Shown here: positions 4,522-5,687 of the stretch, piece after piece
Position numbering within the stretch: position 1 is the first letter of the stretch
How the letters are laid out: each line of letters opens with the position of its first letter
Origin: an uncultured Collinsella sp.
GTDB lineage: Bacteria; Actinomycetota; Coriobacteriia; Coriobacteriales; Coriobacteriaceae
NCBI GenBank assembly: GCA_900544465.1
Contig: UQVT01000125.1
Location: 1-5,687, forward strand
Length of the DNA: 5,687 nt
Direction: 5' to 3'
The notes under the pieces: model-generated
Database searches by the model: none
What the model saw: only the letters and a program-made list of their open reading frames with translations
What the model was told of the DNA's origin: nothing
Translations under genes and position numbers: made by a program

Positions 4522-5687
4522 CTAGCGCAGGTAAGCCTTCGCGTTGCTCAGGCTGTAGGCAATCGTCGAGCCATTGTGCAGCAGCGACGACGTCTGCGGG
4601 GTAATCGCGCCGGTAATGCCCAGCGCCAACAGTGCCGAGTTGGTGAGCATCACCTTGGAATACGAACTCGTCAGACGGTCGATAAGCCCCTGACTCATGC
4701 GGCGCAGGCGCACGATTGCGGCCAGATCCGTATCGGTCAGGATGATATCAGCGACCTCCTTGGCGATGTCGCTTCCGCCGCCCATGGCCAGCCCCACGTC
4801 GGCCAAACCGAGCGCCGGCGAATCGTTGACGCCGTCGCCCACCATGGCAACGTGGCGCCCCTCGCCCTTAATGCGCTCAATATACGCGTACTTGTCCTCG
4901 GGCAGCAGCTCGGCCTTAAACTCGTCGACACCTGCCTCGCGAGCAATGCGCTCGGCCGTGCGCTCCGAGTCGCCCGTGAGCATGACCACGTGCTTAACGC
5001 CCAACGCATGCAGATCGGCGATTGCTTCACGGACCCCGGGCTTGAGCGGATCCTCGATGCCGAGCACGCCGACGACCTTGCCGTCGACCGCCAGATACAG
5101 CGGCGACAGGCCCTGCATCTGGGACTCGATCTGCTCCTTAATGTCGAACTCGAGCTGCGCGCCCTCATCGTCGAATACAAAGTGCGCGGAACCGATGATG
5201 GCGCGACGTTCTTCGATGGACGAAGCGATGCCGTGCGCCACGATGTACTCGACGGCAGCATGGCGTTCGCGGTGCTCGAGCCCGCGCTCGCGAGCGGCGT
5301 TGACCACCGCACGCGCCACCGGATGCGGGAAATGCTCCTCCAGGCATGCGGAAAGGCGCAGGACCTCGTCCTCGCTCCAGCCATCGGTCGTGAGCACGCA
5401 AGCTAGGCGCGGCTGCGCCTCGGTCAGCGTACCGGTCTTATCAAACACGATGGTGTCGGCCTTGGCAAACGACTCAAAATACTTGGCGCCCTTGACCATC
5501 ACGCCCATCTTGGCGGCATCGCTCATGGCAGTCATGACGGCGACGGAACCCGTGAGCTTGAGCGCACACGAGTAATCGACCATCAGCGCCGCCGAGGTCT
5601 TAATGAGGCTACGCGTGGTGAGTGCAACCAAACCCGCGAGCAGGAAGTTCCACGGGACGATCTTGTTGGCAAGGTCCTCCATATGCG
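4522..5687 (-). CDS. P1B-type metal-transporting ATPase, C-terminal part (5' end outside window)
   Basis: The enzyme uses ATP to move a metal ion across the cytoplasmic membrane. The frame is open to the window edge; the methionine at 5682 is internal. Counting from it: a membrane helix at about 10-22, the metal-binding helix with DYSCALKL (36-43), the phosphorylation motif DKTGTLT (81-87), the P1B-specific HP pair (H120-P121), the DPLKPG loop (211-216), TGD (236-238), the hinge GDGVNDSPA (282-290), and two final helices ending LHNGSTIAYSLSNAKAYLR. All catalytic motifs are intact. The membrane motif, normally CPC or SPC, reads YSC and lacks the proline, so the metal cannot be assigned with confidence. 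N-terminal metal-binding domains and the promoter are out of view. A strong terminator follows the stop. Confidence 0.93.
   Translation of the reverse strand, partial: HMEDLANKIVPWNFLLAGLVALTTRSLIKTSAALMVDYSCALKLTGSVAVMTAMSDAAKMGVMVKGAKYFESFAKADTIVFDKTGTLTEAQPRLACVLTTDGWSEDEVLRLSACLEEHFPHPVARAVVNAARERGLEHRERHAAVEYIVAHGIASSIEERRAIIGSAHFVFDDEGAQLEFDIKEQIESQMQGLSPLYLAVDGKVVGVLGIEDPLKPGVREAIADLHALGVKHVVMLTGDSERTAERIAREAGVDEFKAELLPEDKYAYIERIKGEGRHVAMVGDGVNDSPALGLADVGLAMGGGSDIAKEVADIILTDTDLAAIVRLRRMSQGLIDRLTSSYSKVMLTNSALLALGITGAITPQTSSLLHNGSTIAYSLSNAKAYLR

Noticed and set aside
4576..5575. Long plus-strand open frames opposite the ATPase
   Set aside because: They mirror a minus-strand gene with intact P-type ATPase motifs; their translations are low-complexity and motif-free.
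1..5687. CRISPR array, insertion sequence, or tRNA genes
   Set aside because: No regularly spaced repeats, transposase frames with inverted ends, or tRNA cloverleaf other than the tmRNA acceptor domain were found.

Overview
The window looks like chromosomal DNA of a high-GC, Gram-positive anaerobe. The class Coriobacteriia (a Collinsella-like organism) is my best guess, held with moderate confidence. Reasons are the strongly G/C-ending codons, the AGGAGG-type ribosome binding sites, a Gram-positive phage lysis cassette (amidase-SH3b endolysin), and a tmRNA tag ending in MALAA. No 16S or other phylogenetic marker is present, so the taxonomic call is inference.

Positions 1 to about 2417 are the right end of a prophage, read left to right. 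It holds a small conserved tail-to-lysis junction protein (117-362), a strong UUCG-loop terminator (365-392), and then the lysis module: a membrane-anchored coiled-coil protein (449-862), a three-helix holin candidate (876-1181), an N-acetylmuramoyl-L-alanine amidase with an SH3b domain (1185-1997), and a small single-pass or lipoprotein-like protein (2001-2312). The module closes with a perfect 11-bp terminator hairpin (2318-2349). The lysis genes are tightly packed (gaps of 3-13 bases) and probably co-transcribed. Together they would form the holin/endolysin pathway that breaks the cell wall.

Positions 2418-2781 (minus strand) are a complete one-piece tmRNA gene, ssrA. Its CCA end faces the prophage, which fits integration into the ssrA 3' end with the gene left intact. 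The tag it encodes reads DNNSSFEPMALAA.

To the right is ordinary host sequence. It contains a 144-residue acidic protein of unknown function with an apparent internal duplication (3021-3455, plus strand) and a hairpin shared by the convergent genes (3465-3501). Next, on the minus strand, is a type II toxin-antitoxin operon: a RelB/DinJ-like ribbon-helix-helix antitoxin (4026-4379) followed by a PIN-domain toxin (3514-4029) that overlaps it by three bases. Its promoter is threaded with three GCTAGC palindromes that look like the antitoxin's operators. Finally there is the C-terminal part of a P1B-type metal ATPase (4522 to the window edge, minus strand), closed by a 16-bp terminator stem that ends just before the toxin-antitoxin promoter.

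The most interesting items are the mixed toxin-antitoxin pairing with its operator array, the ssrA-integrated prophage end with an unassigned last gene, the duplicated hypothetical protein, and a metal ATPase whose membrane metal motif reads YSC where CPC is usual. I did not find a clearly new multi-gene system.
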